Below the pieces are notes generated by a model. The model made no database searches, was not told the origin of the DNA, and saw nothing but the letters and a program-made list of their open reading frames with translations. From a virus: a DNA stretch of 44,302 nucleotides. Numbering within the stretch: the first letter of the stretch is position 1; each line of letters starts with the position of its first letter. The position numbers and the translations under genes are program-made. This document shows, in pieces, positions 23,696 through 32,256 of the stretch. The stretch covers positions 1 to 44,302 of the IMG/VR virus record IMGVR_UViG_3300028831_000347; one strand, given 5' to 3'.

Positions 23696-25852
23696 TCAGA
23701 CCATGCCTGGGGCGCCAGGGGCATTGAGAACGGGAGCTCCAGCGGGCGCTGGGGGCGGGAGGGGAGCTCCGATGGGCGCACCAAGCGCAGGGGAGGCCGT
23801 AGGGGGGAGTCCGGGTGCTGTTCCAAGGGGTCCGCCTGTTCCGGGCGGGGCGCCGAGCGGGAATGCTTGGTCGGCGGTAGCCGCCACGTTCACTGATGCG
23901 TCTTGCATCGCGATTTCGCGCTGCTTCTGCATCCGCAGGGCCCATATATCTTCCAGGAAGCGCCGCAGCAAGCGCCGCCGATTCTGCGGGACGCCGTCGA
24001 TGAGCGCATCGAGGTACAGCGGGGATGCCTGCGCCATGGCCGCATCGGGGTCTATCCATGGCATCGGGGGGATGTAGTGCTCGGCCATGTAGACGCGCTC
24101 ATTTTCGACCAGCGACTTGTCCCCATACAGGATTTCGTCAGAAACCTTCGCTACATAGCGACGCTCTGCGGTGCTCGCCTTGGTCTCGCGCTTGGTATCG
24201 TATAGCCCTTCGAGGATGACCTCGAGCTGCGCGGCGTTGATCTCGCCACGGTCAAACATCTCCTGTGCCGCATCGGCACGATCGGCGGGTGTATTTTTTT
24301 GCTCCGAAACCGCGTATGGGCGGATGGTGAATTGCTCGAGGTCGATGTCCAGAACCTCGACCGACACCTTCGCGTCGAAGTCCGCGCCGGGCCACATCAC
24401 CTGCCAATCCGGAACGACCTCGCCGATTTGCTTGGCAGACCGAATCACGTTCTTGGCGCAGTCGACCGCCACCCAATTGCGCCAGGAGCGCAGCCGCCGC
24501 GCAAACCGCTCCGGCAAGAGCGACGCTTCGAGCCGAATCGAGCGCCCCGAGCGCTGCCCCGAGCTGCCCTGCACCTCGCCCGACTGGTGCATCAGCGAGA
24601 CGCCCGTCAGGTCGTGCGCGAGCTGGACCTTGCGGTCGCGGTACTGCCAGTAGTCGGCATTGAGAATCTCGGGCTTGATGAGCACCGGCGCCTTTTCGTT
24701 CTTCTTCGAATCGAACTCGAACACGACGACGTCTTTTGCGTTTAGAAACGCTGACTTCTTCGTTGTCGATGAGCCATCGACGGATACGTACGTTTGGCTC
24801 GTGCGATCCATGGTGCGCTTCGCCATGTCGTCGATATCCTCGGCGTCGCGCAGCGGGTTGAGCGCGACCTCGATCATGTTCTCGCCCCAGAAATCGTCTC
24901 CGAGCGCACGGCAGCAGCGGAAGAACGCGATGGGCCACTCGGGAACCTTCCAATCCTCCCAGTGGAGCGGCTCTCCGCCCTCGCCGTCGCCGCCGATGAA
25001 GATGGCGTGACGCCCCGTAAATCCCTTGCCATTCTGCCAATCGCCAAACGGCAACCGCCACGCCGTAATGACCTTCACCATCGGAGTGCCAAATGTGGGC
25101 CCATCGTAGTTGGCCCGCGTCAGATGCTCGGGCACCGTCGCCGCCTTCCAGATGGCATCTTGCTTCGCCGGCGACTTGAAGCGGTCGTCCTCGCACATAT
25201 ACTCGGGCGACTCCCATGTGATATCCACGAGCGTCAGGGGCACGCCGGAAGCGCGATCCGCCGGGTCGATGAACGTGTTCAGCGTGCTCCGCAGCTGGTT
25301 TCTGACGCGCTTGGCCACGAAATCCGGCTCGGTTCGGATGCCCACGGTGCCCGTGCTGCAGAATGAGAGCAGGCCCGCCTGACGGGCAAGGTCCCAAAAG
25401 TCTTGGTATAACCCCTGGGTCAGATGGTAATTGCCCTCGGTGAACCGGTCTGCCCAGATGCCCTGGCGGCGAATCTCCCACTCGGCATCGGTCGCCACGA
25501 GCTGGGTCTTGGGCTCATCCATGCCCAGGAGCTTCTCGACTACGGTCTCGACGATGGCCCTGGCATGCCTTTCCTCGCCCTCGGACCGGAACCCGTCCGT
25601 CCGCTTGCGACGTCGCCTGCGGCGCCCCAGGCTCGTCCACGGGCCATCGAAAGAGAGGTTCTCGAACAGGTCGCCGAGGCCCGCTCCCGAATACGCCAAG
25701 GCGCCACGGGCCGCCATCTGATGGCGCCAACTGAAGCAGTTCTCATGCTTCGAGACCATCTCGAAGACCTTCTTGGCCGCTTCGTCAGGCTCCCGCCGGC
25801 TCCAATTCAGGTATTCCTTACGTTTGCCCGCGAGCTTGGATTCGTCAGCCAT
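23696..25852 (-). CDS. Portal protein
   Basis: 718 residues from the ATG at 25852. The start inside the divergent terminase start region is tight: 16 bp separate the two start codons. Recognised by position (adjacent to large terminase), size, and internal features: a helical N-terminus, 'ENMIEVALNPLRDAEDIDDMAKRTMDRT' (portal stem-helix-like), 'YWQYRDRKVQLAHDLTGVSLMHQSGEVQG', and a Pro/Gly-rich C-terminus. The portal forms the dodecameric ring at the capsid vertex and the DNA conduit. The family (P22-like versus others) could not be fixed. Confidence 0.7.
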   Translation of the reverse strand: MADESKLAGKRKEYLNWSRREPDEAAKKVFEMVSKHENCFSWRHQMAARGALAYSGAGLGDLFENLSFDGPWTSLGRRRRRRKRTDGFRSEGEERHARAIVETVVEKLLGMDEPKTQLVATDAEWEIRRQGIWADRFTEGNYHLTQGLYQDFWDLARQAGLLSFCSTGTVGIRTEPDFVAKRVRNQLRSTLNTFIDPADRASGVPLTLVDITWESPEYMCEDDRFKSPAKQDAIWKAATVPEHLTRANYDGPTFGTPMVKVITAWRLPFGDWQNGKGFTGRHAIFIGGDGEGGEPLHWEDWKVPEWPIAFFRCCRALGDDFWGENMIEVALNPLRDAEDIDDMAKRTMDRTSQTYVSVDGSSTTKKSAFLNAKDVVVFEFDSKKNEKAPVLIKPEILNADYWQYRDRKVQLAHDLTGVSLMHQSGEVQGSSGQRSGRSIRLEASLLPERFARRLRSWRNWVAVDCAKNVIRSAKQIGEVVPDWQVMWPGADFDAKVSVEVLDIDLEQFTIRPYAVSEQKNTPADRADAAQEMFDRGEINAAQLEVILEGLYDTKRETKASTAERRYVAKVSDEILYGDKSLVENERVYMAEHYIPPMPWIDPDAAMAQASPLYLDALIDGVPQNRRRLLRRFLEDIWALRMQKQREIAMQDASVNVAATADQAFPLGAPPGTGGPLGTAPGLPPTASPALGAPIGAPLPPPAPAGAPVLNAPGAPGMV

Positions 25853-25868
25853 TGGGCCGTAACGTAGC

Positions 25869-27407
25869 ATGAGCGACCCACGGGTCAAAGCGCTGATCCG
25901 CCAGGGGGTGGGGCGGATGGGGGGCGTCATGACCCCTGGCTGGGCCCGAATCCTCGACTCGATGTCGAACGAGGGCCACCCGGGCTACGAGGGCCAGCGG
26001 GCGTTTGCGATGTGCCGGCGGCAGGGCGCTCGGGCGCGCGCAGGCCGCGGCGGCGGCAAGTCGTTTGCCCATGTGGGGCGTTTCCACAGCGTCAGCGCCG
26101 CGCATCCACGCTGCTCGAGCGTGTTCGTCACCATCTCGGCCGAGCGCTCGCGCGATATCCTGTTTCCCGCGGTCTGGAAGTTCAATGACACGTACGGCAC
26201 GTGCATCGAAGAGAAGCGCGGCGACGGCCTGTTCGAATGGCCCAACGGCTACAAGCTGCTCTACCGTGGATGCAAAGACATCAACGAGTGCAACAAGCGA
26301 CGTGGAACACCGTGGGTAATGGCCGCGTGGGACGAAGCAGCATCCATCAATCAAGGTTTGCTGGAGTACGACATCCACGAATGCGTCGAGCCGCGCCTCA
26401 TGGACTACAACGGGATCTGGTCCATCTCCGGAACTCCGGGCCCTGTGCCTCAGGGCTACTGGTACGATTTGAGCTCGGGCGACGATCCGCTGCAGCCGCT
26501 ATTCTGCTGGGATGCGAGGCACAACCCCCACATGCCCAACGTGCTGAAGTTCTTCAGCGAGACGTTGCAGCGCATGCAAGGGGTGCCGGACCGCAGCAAG
26601 TGGCCGCCGCACGCAAGCAGCGTCCTCGATCTCATCAACGACCCTCAGTGTTGGAAGATTCTGCCGGCCTCATTCGTGCGCGAGTACCTGGCGCAGTGGA
26701 TTCTCGATCTCAAAGCCATCATCTACAAGATCACGCCCAAGAACAGCTACGCCGAGTTCCCGATCAAACCCGACTACTGGACGATCGGCATCGACCTCGG
26801 CGCGCACTCGGAGGAGGACCCGGACCTGGATCATGCCGCCGTCAGCGTATGCGCCTCGCACAGCTCGCTTCCGTTCATCTGGTGCCCCGAGTCGCACAAG
26901 CTCTCGGATGTCACGGTGGACTCGCTGGCGGCCTACGTTTGCCAGCTACTCGTAAAGTACCCCGGAGCCACGTGCCACATCGATGGCACCAGCGCGGGGA
27001 AGCTCATCGAGAACACGCTCAAGAAGATGGGCATACCCATACAGTGCGCTGACAAGGCGAAAAAGCTCCGCCGCATCCAGCTCGTGCAAAGCGCGATCAG
27101 GTCCGGCAATCTGCAGCTGCACATCCGCGAGTGCATGGATCTGCGCAATGAAGCAACGGCGCTCGTTTGGAACGACAAGCGCGATGATCATTCGCCAAAG
27201 TGTGATGATGACGCCTGGGATTCCCTCCTCTACGCCGCAACTCCGCACATGGGCGATTATCGTCCCGAAGAAAACCCAGTCGTCCCAGGTTCGAAGGAGT
27301 GGCAGGCTGCGCAAGAGATGGCCGAGTATGAGCAAGCGTTGCAGAACGCTATCGAGCAGTACGGGGATGCCGAGGATCGGGCTCTGTGGTTGCCTCTGGC
27401 GGCTTGA
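25869..27407 (+). CDS. Terminase large subunit (TerL)
   Basis: 512 residues. ATPase: Walker A GRGGGKS at residues 59-65, Walker B with VMAAWDEA around 150-157 (Asp/Glu 155-156). Nuclease: RNase H-like D309 in IGIDLGAHS, an Asp in 'ATCHIDGTSAG', and acidic 446-448 in CDDDAWDS. This order is that of TerL, which pumps DNA into the capsid and cuts it. It is the only plus-strand gene in the head region. The ribosome site is not obvious in the 16 bp before the ATG. The 3' end overlaps an antisense gene by 59 bp. Confidence 0.92.
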   Translation: MSDPRVKALIRQGVGRMGGVMTPGWARILDSMSNEGHPGYEGQRAFAMCRRQGARARAGRGGGKSFAHVGRFHSVSAAHPRCSSVFVTISAERSRDILFPAVWKFNDTYGTCIEEKRGDGLFEWPNGYKLLYRGCKDINECNKRRGTPWVMAAWDEAASINQGLLEYDIHECVEPRLMDYNGIWSISGTPGPVPQGYWYDLSSGDDPLQPLFCWDARHNPHMPNVLKFFSETLQRMQGVPDRSKWPPHASSVLDLINDPQCWKILPASFVREYLAQWILDLKAIIYKITPKNSYAEFPIKPDYWTIGIDLGAHSEEDPDLDHAAVSVCASHSSLPFIWCPESHKLSDVTVDSLAAYVCQLLVKYPGATCHIDGTSAGKLIENTLKKMGIPIQCADKAKKLRRIQLVQSAIRSGNLQLHIRECMDLRNEATALVWNDKRDDHSPKCDDDAWDSLLYAATPHMGDYRPEENPVVPGSKEWQAAQEMAEYEQALQNAIEQYGDAEDRALWLPLAA

Positions 27408-27714
27408 TCTCGGGGCACGTCAGGTCAACGTCGATCTCCCCAGTCAGCATGTTCACTCCCGTGATTCGAAGCGACCACAGCAAGCCCTTGGCGTCACGAC
27501 CTAGCACGCAAGACAGATGCGGCGGCATCTTGAATCCGGGCTCCGGCGGCATTAGGCGCTCGCTCAGGACGTCGAGCTCGTCCTCCGTCGGCCTCTCCTC
27601 GCTACCCGACACGCGCCAGCCTTCGGAGCCCCAGGCAGCGATCTCGGGCGGCATCGGCCCGACCGCGGGAAACGATCTGAAGCGCACCCAATAGAACCCA
27701 GGCTTGCGTTTCAT
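27349..27714 (-). CDS. Small phage protein starting KPGFYWVRF
   Basis: 121 residues from the ATG at 27714 with an excellent GAAAGGC ribosome site. The 'KPGFYWVRFRSFPAVGP...IAAWG' start and 'LMPPEP' middle match a small protein family seen in many phages, of unknown function. It overlaps the terminase stop region antisense by 59 bp (27349-27407), suggesting transcription of one may affect the other. Confidence 0.65.
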   Translation of the reverse strand: MKRKPGFYWVRFRSFPAVGPMPPEIAAWGSEGWRVSGSEERPTEDELDVLSERLMPPEPGFKMPPHLSCVLGRDAKGLLWSLRITGVNMLTGEIDVDLTCPEIKPPEATTEPDPRHPRTAR

Positions 27715-27717
27715 CGT

Positions 27718-27885
27718 TCAGCCTTTCGTGTTCAGCTTTCGCCAATACGCGAGGATTGCGTTCGCACTCACGTCGTCGTGCAGGCAGATGACGGCGGCGA
27801 TGGTGCGTCGTCGCTCATCGTCGCTTTCTAGCTGCTGCAGCGTCTTGCAAATTTCGACCAAGGCATCCGTCTCGTTATTGATCAT
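27718..27885 (-). CDS. 55-residue helical protein
   Basis: The ATG at 27885 has a perfect-looking AAAGGTTAAACG site. It is too short for a usual ORF cutoff. Acidic N-terminus ('ETDALVEICKTLQQLESDDERRR'), then 'IAAVICLHDDVSANAILAYWRKL'. Helical throughout, no motif. Its stop is 3 bp before the next gene's start. Confidence 0.65.
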   Translation of the reverse strand: MINNETDALVEICKTLQQLESDDERRRTIAAVICLHDDVSANAILAYWRKLNTKG

Positions 27886-28090
27886 CGTTTAACCTTTCGC
27901 GGAAGCCGTGTGCCCCGCCCGTCGTGTGCCTCATGTCCTCGAACAACGCCGAGGCCTATCAACTCCGTTCGGGCGGGGCCACTGTCGCTTCTGCGCCCGG
28001 GCTCGACGCGGATATACCGTTTCTCGTCCGCATTCCCAGACTCGGAGCTTGATCGCCGGGCTTTTAGGGCCGGCGCCGCTTGGGCTCCTA

Positions 28091-28124
28091 CAAAAAGCGA
28101 ACGGCGGCCACCATGACCGCCGTT
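28091..28124 (-). terminator. Intrinsic terminator after the lipoprotein operon
   Basis: On the minus strand an 8-bp perfect stem AACGGCGG / CCGCCGTT with a 9-base loop is followed after two bases by TTTTTG. This is a classic Rho-independent terminator about 50 bp after the end of the 28175-28957 gene. The 289 bp gap 27886-28174 shows no other convincing gene. Confidence 0.85.
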
Positions 28125-28174
28125 CCCCAGATGCGTACCGTTCTCGTTTTACCTAGATCGGCTTCCGTTCGATG

Positions 28175-28957
28175 TCAATCGGGACAGCTGCCGCTCGCCT
28201 GGGAGAACGACGCGGGCACCGCCGAGCTGAACGAGCGAATCCTGCAGATGTCTCCCGATTTGAACGTCGAGAATTGATAGGAGCCGCCGGCGCGCTGCAC
28301 GGAGTCATTGTCCCAATCGCTCGAGGGCGAGCCCGTGACGGGACGCAGACCCGAGCCGGTCGCTTCGAGCGCAGCGGCATGCAGCCCATGCTGCAGAATG
28401 TTGTGCCGATCCGTTGCGCTCGCGGTGCGTGCCGAGATTTTGGTGATGTCCACGAGGATCTGCATCTCCGAATCCCAGCCCGCGTAATTGCCCGGCAGGC
28501 TCTCGGTGAGCACCGTGTGGGCGCCCCATGTCGTGCACACGAAGGTGCGGATGCTCGTGCTGGTCAAGGCGTTCCCGCTGCACGTTCCTTCCAGGACGGT
28601 GACATGTTGTCCACCCGTCACCTTCGAGAATGACCACGGATGGGAAAGCCCATCGGCATCGATATCGGACTTCAGGTGGATGAATGCGGTCTCTGTCTCG
28701 TCGCACCAATTATTCGGGAATGAGCCCTGCGTGCCGAAGCATTTGTACTTGAGCGCGGTCTGACGGGGCATGCGACAGAAGAACGCGCTTCCGCATCCGT
28801 TGGCCGTGGTTCCCTTCATCCGATCATTGCTCGATACACCGTAAGTGAACGTGGTCGAGAACTTGCTCGACATGCCTTGCTCGGCTTGTCCGAGCTCATC
28901 GTCATCGGCCGGCGCTCCACACGCGAGCGCCAGTGCCATCAGAATCCATCGTTTCAT
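28175..28957 (-). CDS. Secreted lipoprotein with degenerate HEIGH-zincin-like core
   Basis: 260 residues from the ATG at 28957, AAAGGC site. A signal peptide (MKRWILMALALAC) has a lipobox with Cys13, then an acidic linker. The mature part has several Cys pairs and, near residue 203, 'ILQHGLHAAALEATGSG', which aligns with the active-site helix HELGHALGLEHTGSG of HEIGH-type metallopeptidases. The catalytic Glu and third His ligand are missing. This suggests a pseudo-protease. Located at the outer membrane or cell surface; the fold is an inference from the motif relic. Confidence 0.6.
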   Translation of the reverse strand: MKRWILMALALACGAPADDDELGQAEQGMSSKFSTTFTYGVSSNDRMKGTTANGCGSAFFCRMPRQTALKYKCFGTQGSFPNNWCDETETAFIHLKSDIDADGLSHPWSFSKVTGGQHVTVLEGTCSGNALTSTSIRTFVCTTWGAHTVLTESLPGNYAGWDSEMQILVDITKISARTASATDRHNILQHGLHAAALEATGSGLRPVTGSPSSDWDNDSVQRAGGSYQFSTFKSGDICRIRSFSSAVPASFSQASGSCPD

Positions 28958-28968
28958 CGTGGTGCCTT

Positions 28969-29838
28969 TCAATTGCTGCAGGTCGTCGAGCTGATTCCGA
29001 AGTATTGGGGCGACAGCGGGTCGCCTTCGAACGGATCGAGCGTACGCAGTGCGTTGAGCCGACACGTTTCTTCGTTGGACAAGAACGACTTGGAGGTCTT
29101 GGCCATGTCCGTATAGGAGACGAATCCACTGTTGGCCGACTGCTCGCCGATGCCGACAACCAAATCCAAGGCATGCATGATCGTCTCCGTAATGGCGACG
29201 TTTTGCTGCCCCGACGTGTAGCCTTGCGCTGCCGTGTATAGGTTCAGATCGGTGATATCGAATTTGACGACTGCAAACGCGCACCGATTGTAGGTTGCCG
29301 TGACCGCTTCTCCCGCTGGAGACTTCGTCGTCGGAATCAGCGCCGTGCATTGCGACAAGTCGGGAAACGCATAGCGGTTGTACTTGCTGCTCGTGGCTCC
29401 GCCGAGGTCATTGGATACGATCTGCACGTTCTCGCCGCTTACGGCGCGCGAGAAGCTCATCGGCGTCTGAGACGACGAGGTCAGCGTGCGCATATTGGAC
29501 ACCCAGGTGTCGACCACGCCGTTCAAGAACGTGACCTGACTGGACGTGAACCCAGCGCTCAGGACACGGACTTTGATGGTGGTAGCCGCTCCGCCCGGCG
29601 GGGGATTGGCGAAGAAGAAGCAGTTGCCCGTCGTTGTCTTCGTACATGATGGCTGCGTGTTCACCGGCGATACGAAGACTGGTTTGCTGCCCCAGGTGCG
29701 AGCGCCACTGGCCGAGCTTCGCGTGACGATGCTCTGTGCATCGTGGCCCCATTCAACGGGGTCCTCGTCTTCGCCTGGCTCGCCGCCGCAGCCCACCAGC
29801 GCCCACACCGCCATGATTGCCAATCTGATCAGTTTCAT
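28969..29838 (-). CDS. Secreted lipoprotein, second degenerate HEIGH-zincin-like protein
   Basis: 289 residues from the ATG at 29838, AGAAAGGT site. Lipobox VGC at residue 17 after a clear signal peptide, then an acidic region. The mature part ends with 'ITETIMHALDLVVGIGEQ', matching the HExxHxxG-type helix but with E, H and third-ligand positions changed. Followed by 'VSYTDMAKTSKSFLSNEETCRLNAL', like the Met-turn region. It overlaps nothing and stops 11 bp before its neighbour's start. Probably a partner of the 28175 protein. Confidence 0.55.
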   Translation of the reverse strand: MKLIRLAIMAVWALVGCGGEPGEDEDPVEWGHDAQSIVTRSSASGARTWGSKPVFVSPVNTQPSCTKTTTGNCFFFANPPPGGAATTIKVRVLSAGFTSSQVTFLNGVVDTWVSNMRTLTSSSQTPMSFSRAVSGENVQIVSNDLGGATSSKYNRYAFPDLSQCTALIPTTKSPAGEAVTATYNRCAFAVVKFDITDLNLYTAAQGYTSGQQNVAITETIMHALDLVVGIGEQSANSGFVSYTDMAKTSKSFLSNEETCRLNALRTLDPFEGDPLSPQYFGISSTTCSN

Positions 29839-29956
29839 CTGTTTACCTTTCTGTCCCACCGTTGAAGCGGAGCCCGGGCTGCATGACGCCAAAGGGTCGT
29901 CGCGAGAACCCGGGCCCCTGCGTACTGTCCTATCACGGCGCGCGCTCGGGCGCCAG

Positions 29957-30922
29957 TTAAGCTCGCACGTTCGCGCGCCAGTTTTCGACCTCTTCCAAGC
30001 GATCATTCAGCTTGTCGCATCGCCTATCGATGCGGACGATCATCTCGCGCTGTTCCTCGAACACGCCGAGCGTCATCTTTTCCTGGCGTTCCAGATATTC
30101 CAGGCGTTCTTCGACTCGCTTCAGGGCTTTGGACAGCGCGTCATCGAGCCTGTTCTCGAACGTGCCCACCTGTTCGTTGTAACGACGCATCGCAGCCTCC
30201 AGCTGCAACATCCGATCGTTGTGGTCGCCGCCTATGTCGAACAGCGAGTTCAGCCGTCGCTCGAAGTTCGAGTAAGTCTTGAACGTCTCGTCGAGCTTGA
30301 TCTTCTCCAGCGTTTCGATGCGCTTGAACAACCCTTCCACCGTGGCTCGACTCGCGGTGTCCGTCTCGAGCTTTGCCTCCAGCGCATCGATTCGTTGGCT
30401 CAGCATGTCGCGCCGACCATCGAACTCCCTGTCGAGCGCGACATTGCGCTTCTCTTGTTCAAGCATACGCTCTTCCAGGTTTAACAGAATCTCAGTCACG
30501 CCTTTGGGCGCGATGTCATCCCCGAGCTCCGCCTGCTGGGCGTTCATATGCTCGCGTCGATTCCGGATCTGATCGGCGAGAATGTCGTGCATCATTTTCT
30601 CGCGCATGCGGCGCTGGTCCGGGCTATTCGCGTCGGGCTCTGGCACATCGTTCACGTTCGAAAGCAGCTCGTCGAGCTTGTACTTGAGATCATCGCGGGT
30701 CCACATCACACGCGGCCCCTGCATCATATGCTTTCGCAGCGTATTCAGCGCGCCGTTCCAGCCCACTTTGCAGCCATCGCGGTAGCCAGCGAACCCGTGT
30801 GTCGCGAGCTTTAGCTGCGCGTCGATGTCATCCACGAGCTCGAGCATCGATGGCGCCGGCATCGTGAACCAATCACCGGATGACGCCGTCTTCAGCCAAT
30901 CCCTCAACTCTTGCAGTTTCAT
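29957..30922 (-). CDS. Long coiled-coil protein
   Basis: 321 residues from the ATG at 30922, GAAAGGCTGAAG site. The first ~90 are globular-helical ('ELVDDIDAQLKLATHGFAGYRDGCKVGWNGALNTL'). From ~110 to the end is a nearly continuous coiled coil. This could be a tail-length, scaffold or cell-anchoring protein. The 118 bp before 29957 contain a GC-rich inverted repeat but no gene. Confidence 0.6.
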   Translation of the reverse strand: MKLQELRDWLKTASSGDWFTMPAPSMLELVDDIDAQLKLATHGFAGYRDGCKVGWNGALNTLRKHMMQGPRVMWTRDDLKYKLDELLSNVNDVPEPDANSPDQRRMREKMMHDILADQIRNRREHMNAQQAELGDDIAPKGVTEILLNLEERMLEQEKRNVALDREFDGRRDMLSQRIDALEAKLETDTASRATVEGLFKRIETLEKIKLDETFKTYSNFERRLNSLFDIGGDHNDRMLQLEAAMRRYNEQVGTFENRLDDALSKALKRVEERLEYLERQEKMTLGVFEEQREMIVRIDRRCDKLNDRLEEVENWRANVRA

Positions 30923-31499
30923 CTTCAGCCTTTCGTTTACGCGGCGGCCAACACCCCGCGTCTTCCATTGCCAGTCGTATCAGCTCGGGCGGGTCGGTGA
31001 ACAGCGCTTTGAGTTGCTCGCGATCCATGGCATGCGCATCGAGCCAGTGCTGCGCATCGAAGGTGGCTTCGGGCTCGCGATGCTTGCTCTGACCCCAATC
31101 GCGCGGGAACCTGGACTCGAGCAGGTTCAGCAGCTCTCTCACCTGCGGGTTCTTCAAGATGGCAATCTGCGCGACGAGATCGCCCTTCATCGCCTTCGCG
31201 GTGAGCTCGAACAGCATCTGCACGGTCATCGCCACCGTGCCGGCAGCCGCGCGCTCGAGCCCACGCTCGGCACGCCGGTACTGCGCCGAGAATGACCCGT
31301 AGGGCTCGACCTCGGGATAGGCCATGCCGCGCTCGATCCATCCGAGCAGAGTTCCGATCGGCACCCCCACCGTGTCGGCAACTCCGCGTCGGCTCATTCC
31401 CGTGCTGGCAACGCTGATGCATTCTGAGCGGAAAGATGCATCGTCTATGCGGTTAAACACCGCGTGTTTCCTGCTACGCTGTAGCGAGTATTCTGACAT
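30873..31499 (-). CDS. Terminase small subunit-like protein (TerS)
   Basis: 208 residues. Residues ~35-57 form an HTH ('SRRGVADTVGVPIGTLLGWIERG'), followed by 'YGSFSAQYRRAERGLERA' and a long helix. This HTH-then-helical layout fits small terminase subunits, which recognise the packaging site. It is far (about 3.5 kb) from TerL and on the opposite strand. The ATG at 31499 lacks a clear ribosome site. It overlaps the next gene by 50 bp. A transcription factor is an alternative. Confidence 0.6.
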   Translation of the reverse strand: MSEYSLQRSRKHAVFNRIDDASFRSECISVASTGMSRRGVADTVGVPIGTLLGWIERGMAYPEVEPYGSFSAQYRRAERGLERAAAGTVAMTVQMLFELTAKAMKGDLVAQIAILKNPQVRELLNLLESRFPRDWGQSKHREPEATFDAQHWLDAHAMDREQLKALFTDPPELIRLAMEDAGCWPPRKRKAEDETARVEGLAEDGVIR

Positions 31500-31515
31500 T
31501 GGAAAACGCTGTCGT

Positions 31516-31548
31516 TGATCGACCTAAAGCATCATGCCACTGATCGAC
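31516..31548. repeat. Direct repeat TGATCGAC pair upstream of the TerS-like gene
   Basis: Two identical TGATCGAC sites (31516-31523 and 31541-31548) start 25 bases apart, between the zinc-ribbon gene and the TerS-like start. They could be operator or packaging-related sites. Statistical support from one pair is weak. Confidence 0.35.
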
Positions 31549-31644
31549 ACTTGACGCCGCGCCGCCACCCCCGTAAGCCCCTGGAGCGGAGCGCGGGAGC
31601 GCGACAACGGAAGGGGCGGAATCGCGGAAACGCCGGGGGTGTGT

Positions 31645-31842
31645 TCATGTTCCGTCTGGATGTCGTGCGGTGACGCAGCGGCGGCATACGCAGAGCTCCG
31701 GGAAACTTTCCGGTTCATCTCTGCCATCGAAGCCAATGCCGCATTGTGGGCAGGCTGAGGCAGAGAACGCGAGGCGATGCCCACAGCCATAGCATCTATC
31801 CCGCAACCAGAACCACCCGCAGTCGTCTTCTTCGTCAATCAC
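31645..31842 (-). CDS. Zinc-ribbon protein (GTG start)
   Basis: 65 residues. The GTG at 31842-31840 has a very strong AGGAGGG site seven bases upstream; the ATG-start version is absent. Cys pairs CYGC, CPQC and CRRC suggest two zinc sites. The acidic N-terminus reads 'IDEEDDCGWFW'. It overlaps the previous gene by 8 bp. Confidence 0.65.
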   Translation of the reverse strand: MIDEEDDCGWFWLRDRCYGCGHRLAFSASACPQCGIGFDGRDEPESFPELCVCRRCVTARHPDGT

Positions 31843-32047
31843 TGAAACCCTCCTGCCTGGCCCACCAAGAGCCATCGACGATGACTAGGTTCCCGCTCTG
31901 CCCATCCTCGTAGACCTCGCTGTCATCGTGGATGCAGTCCTGCGGAACCCAGCGTTGTTTGGGTGACTCGTCTTTGAGAGTCACGAGAATGGCCTTGGGT
32001 GAGCTGCGATGGCAGCGTGCATGGCCTAGAGATATCGGTTTGCTCAT
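31835..32047 (-). CDS. Small phage protein with WVPQDCIHDDSEVY core
   Basis: 70 residues. The ATG overlaps the previous TGA (ATGA). The 'RWVPQDCIHDDSEVYEDGQSG' then 'GSWWARQEGF' order matches a recurrent small phage family of unknown function. Probably beta-rich. Confidence 0.65.
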   Translation of the reverse strand: MSKPISLGHARCHRSSPKAILVTLKDESPKQRWVPQDCIHDDSEVYEDGQSGNLVIVDGSWWARQEGFSD

Positions 32048-32256
32048 TCCCCAGCATCCTCCTTCTCGCATCGGAGGCATGGCGACTGCTCGCTCGGGCG
32101 CTTGCAGACCACGCACTTCTCGACGTTCCATTGGCGCGGGTAGAGCTTGCCGCGGACTTCCACCCAACGGGTGGCGTAATCTCGATACCACTTCTTGCGC
32201 CACGCTGCCGCTTTGGCTGGGTCGATGGGCATTGGGCTATTGGAATGAGCAGCCAT
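32044..32256 (-). CDS. Zinc-ribbon protein (70 residues)
   Basis: The ATG at 32256 overlaps the TGA of the gene before it by one base. A helical, Trp/Arg-rich N-terminus precedes 'CVVC' and 'CLRC', a small zinc ribbon. Function unknown. Confidence 0.6.
   Translation of the reverse strand: MAAHSNSPMPIDPAKAAAWRKKWYRDYATRWVEVRGKLYPRQWNVEKCVVCKRPSEQSPCLRCEKEDAGE

Noticed and set aside
27998-28071. 24-residue minus-strand frame beginning MRTRN in the 27886-28174 gap
   Set aside because: No ribosome site, arginine/proline-rich, and lies after the terminator.
28054-28075. Second terminator-like inverted repeat (CGCCGG/CCGGCG)
   Set aside because: Only a 6-bp stem with a 10-base loop and no useful U-tract.
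31524-31838. 104-residue minus-strand frame
   Set aside because: Overlaps the GTG-start zinc-ribbon gene out of frame. The zinc gene has the stronger ribosome site.
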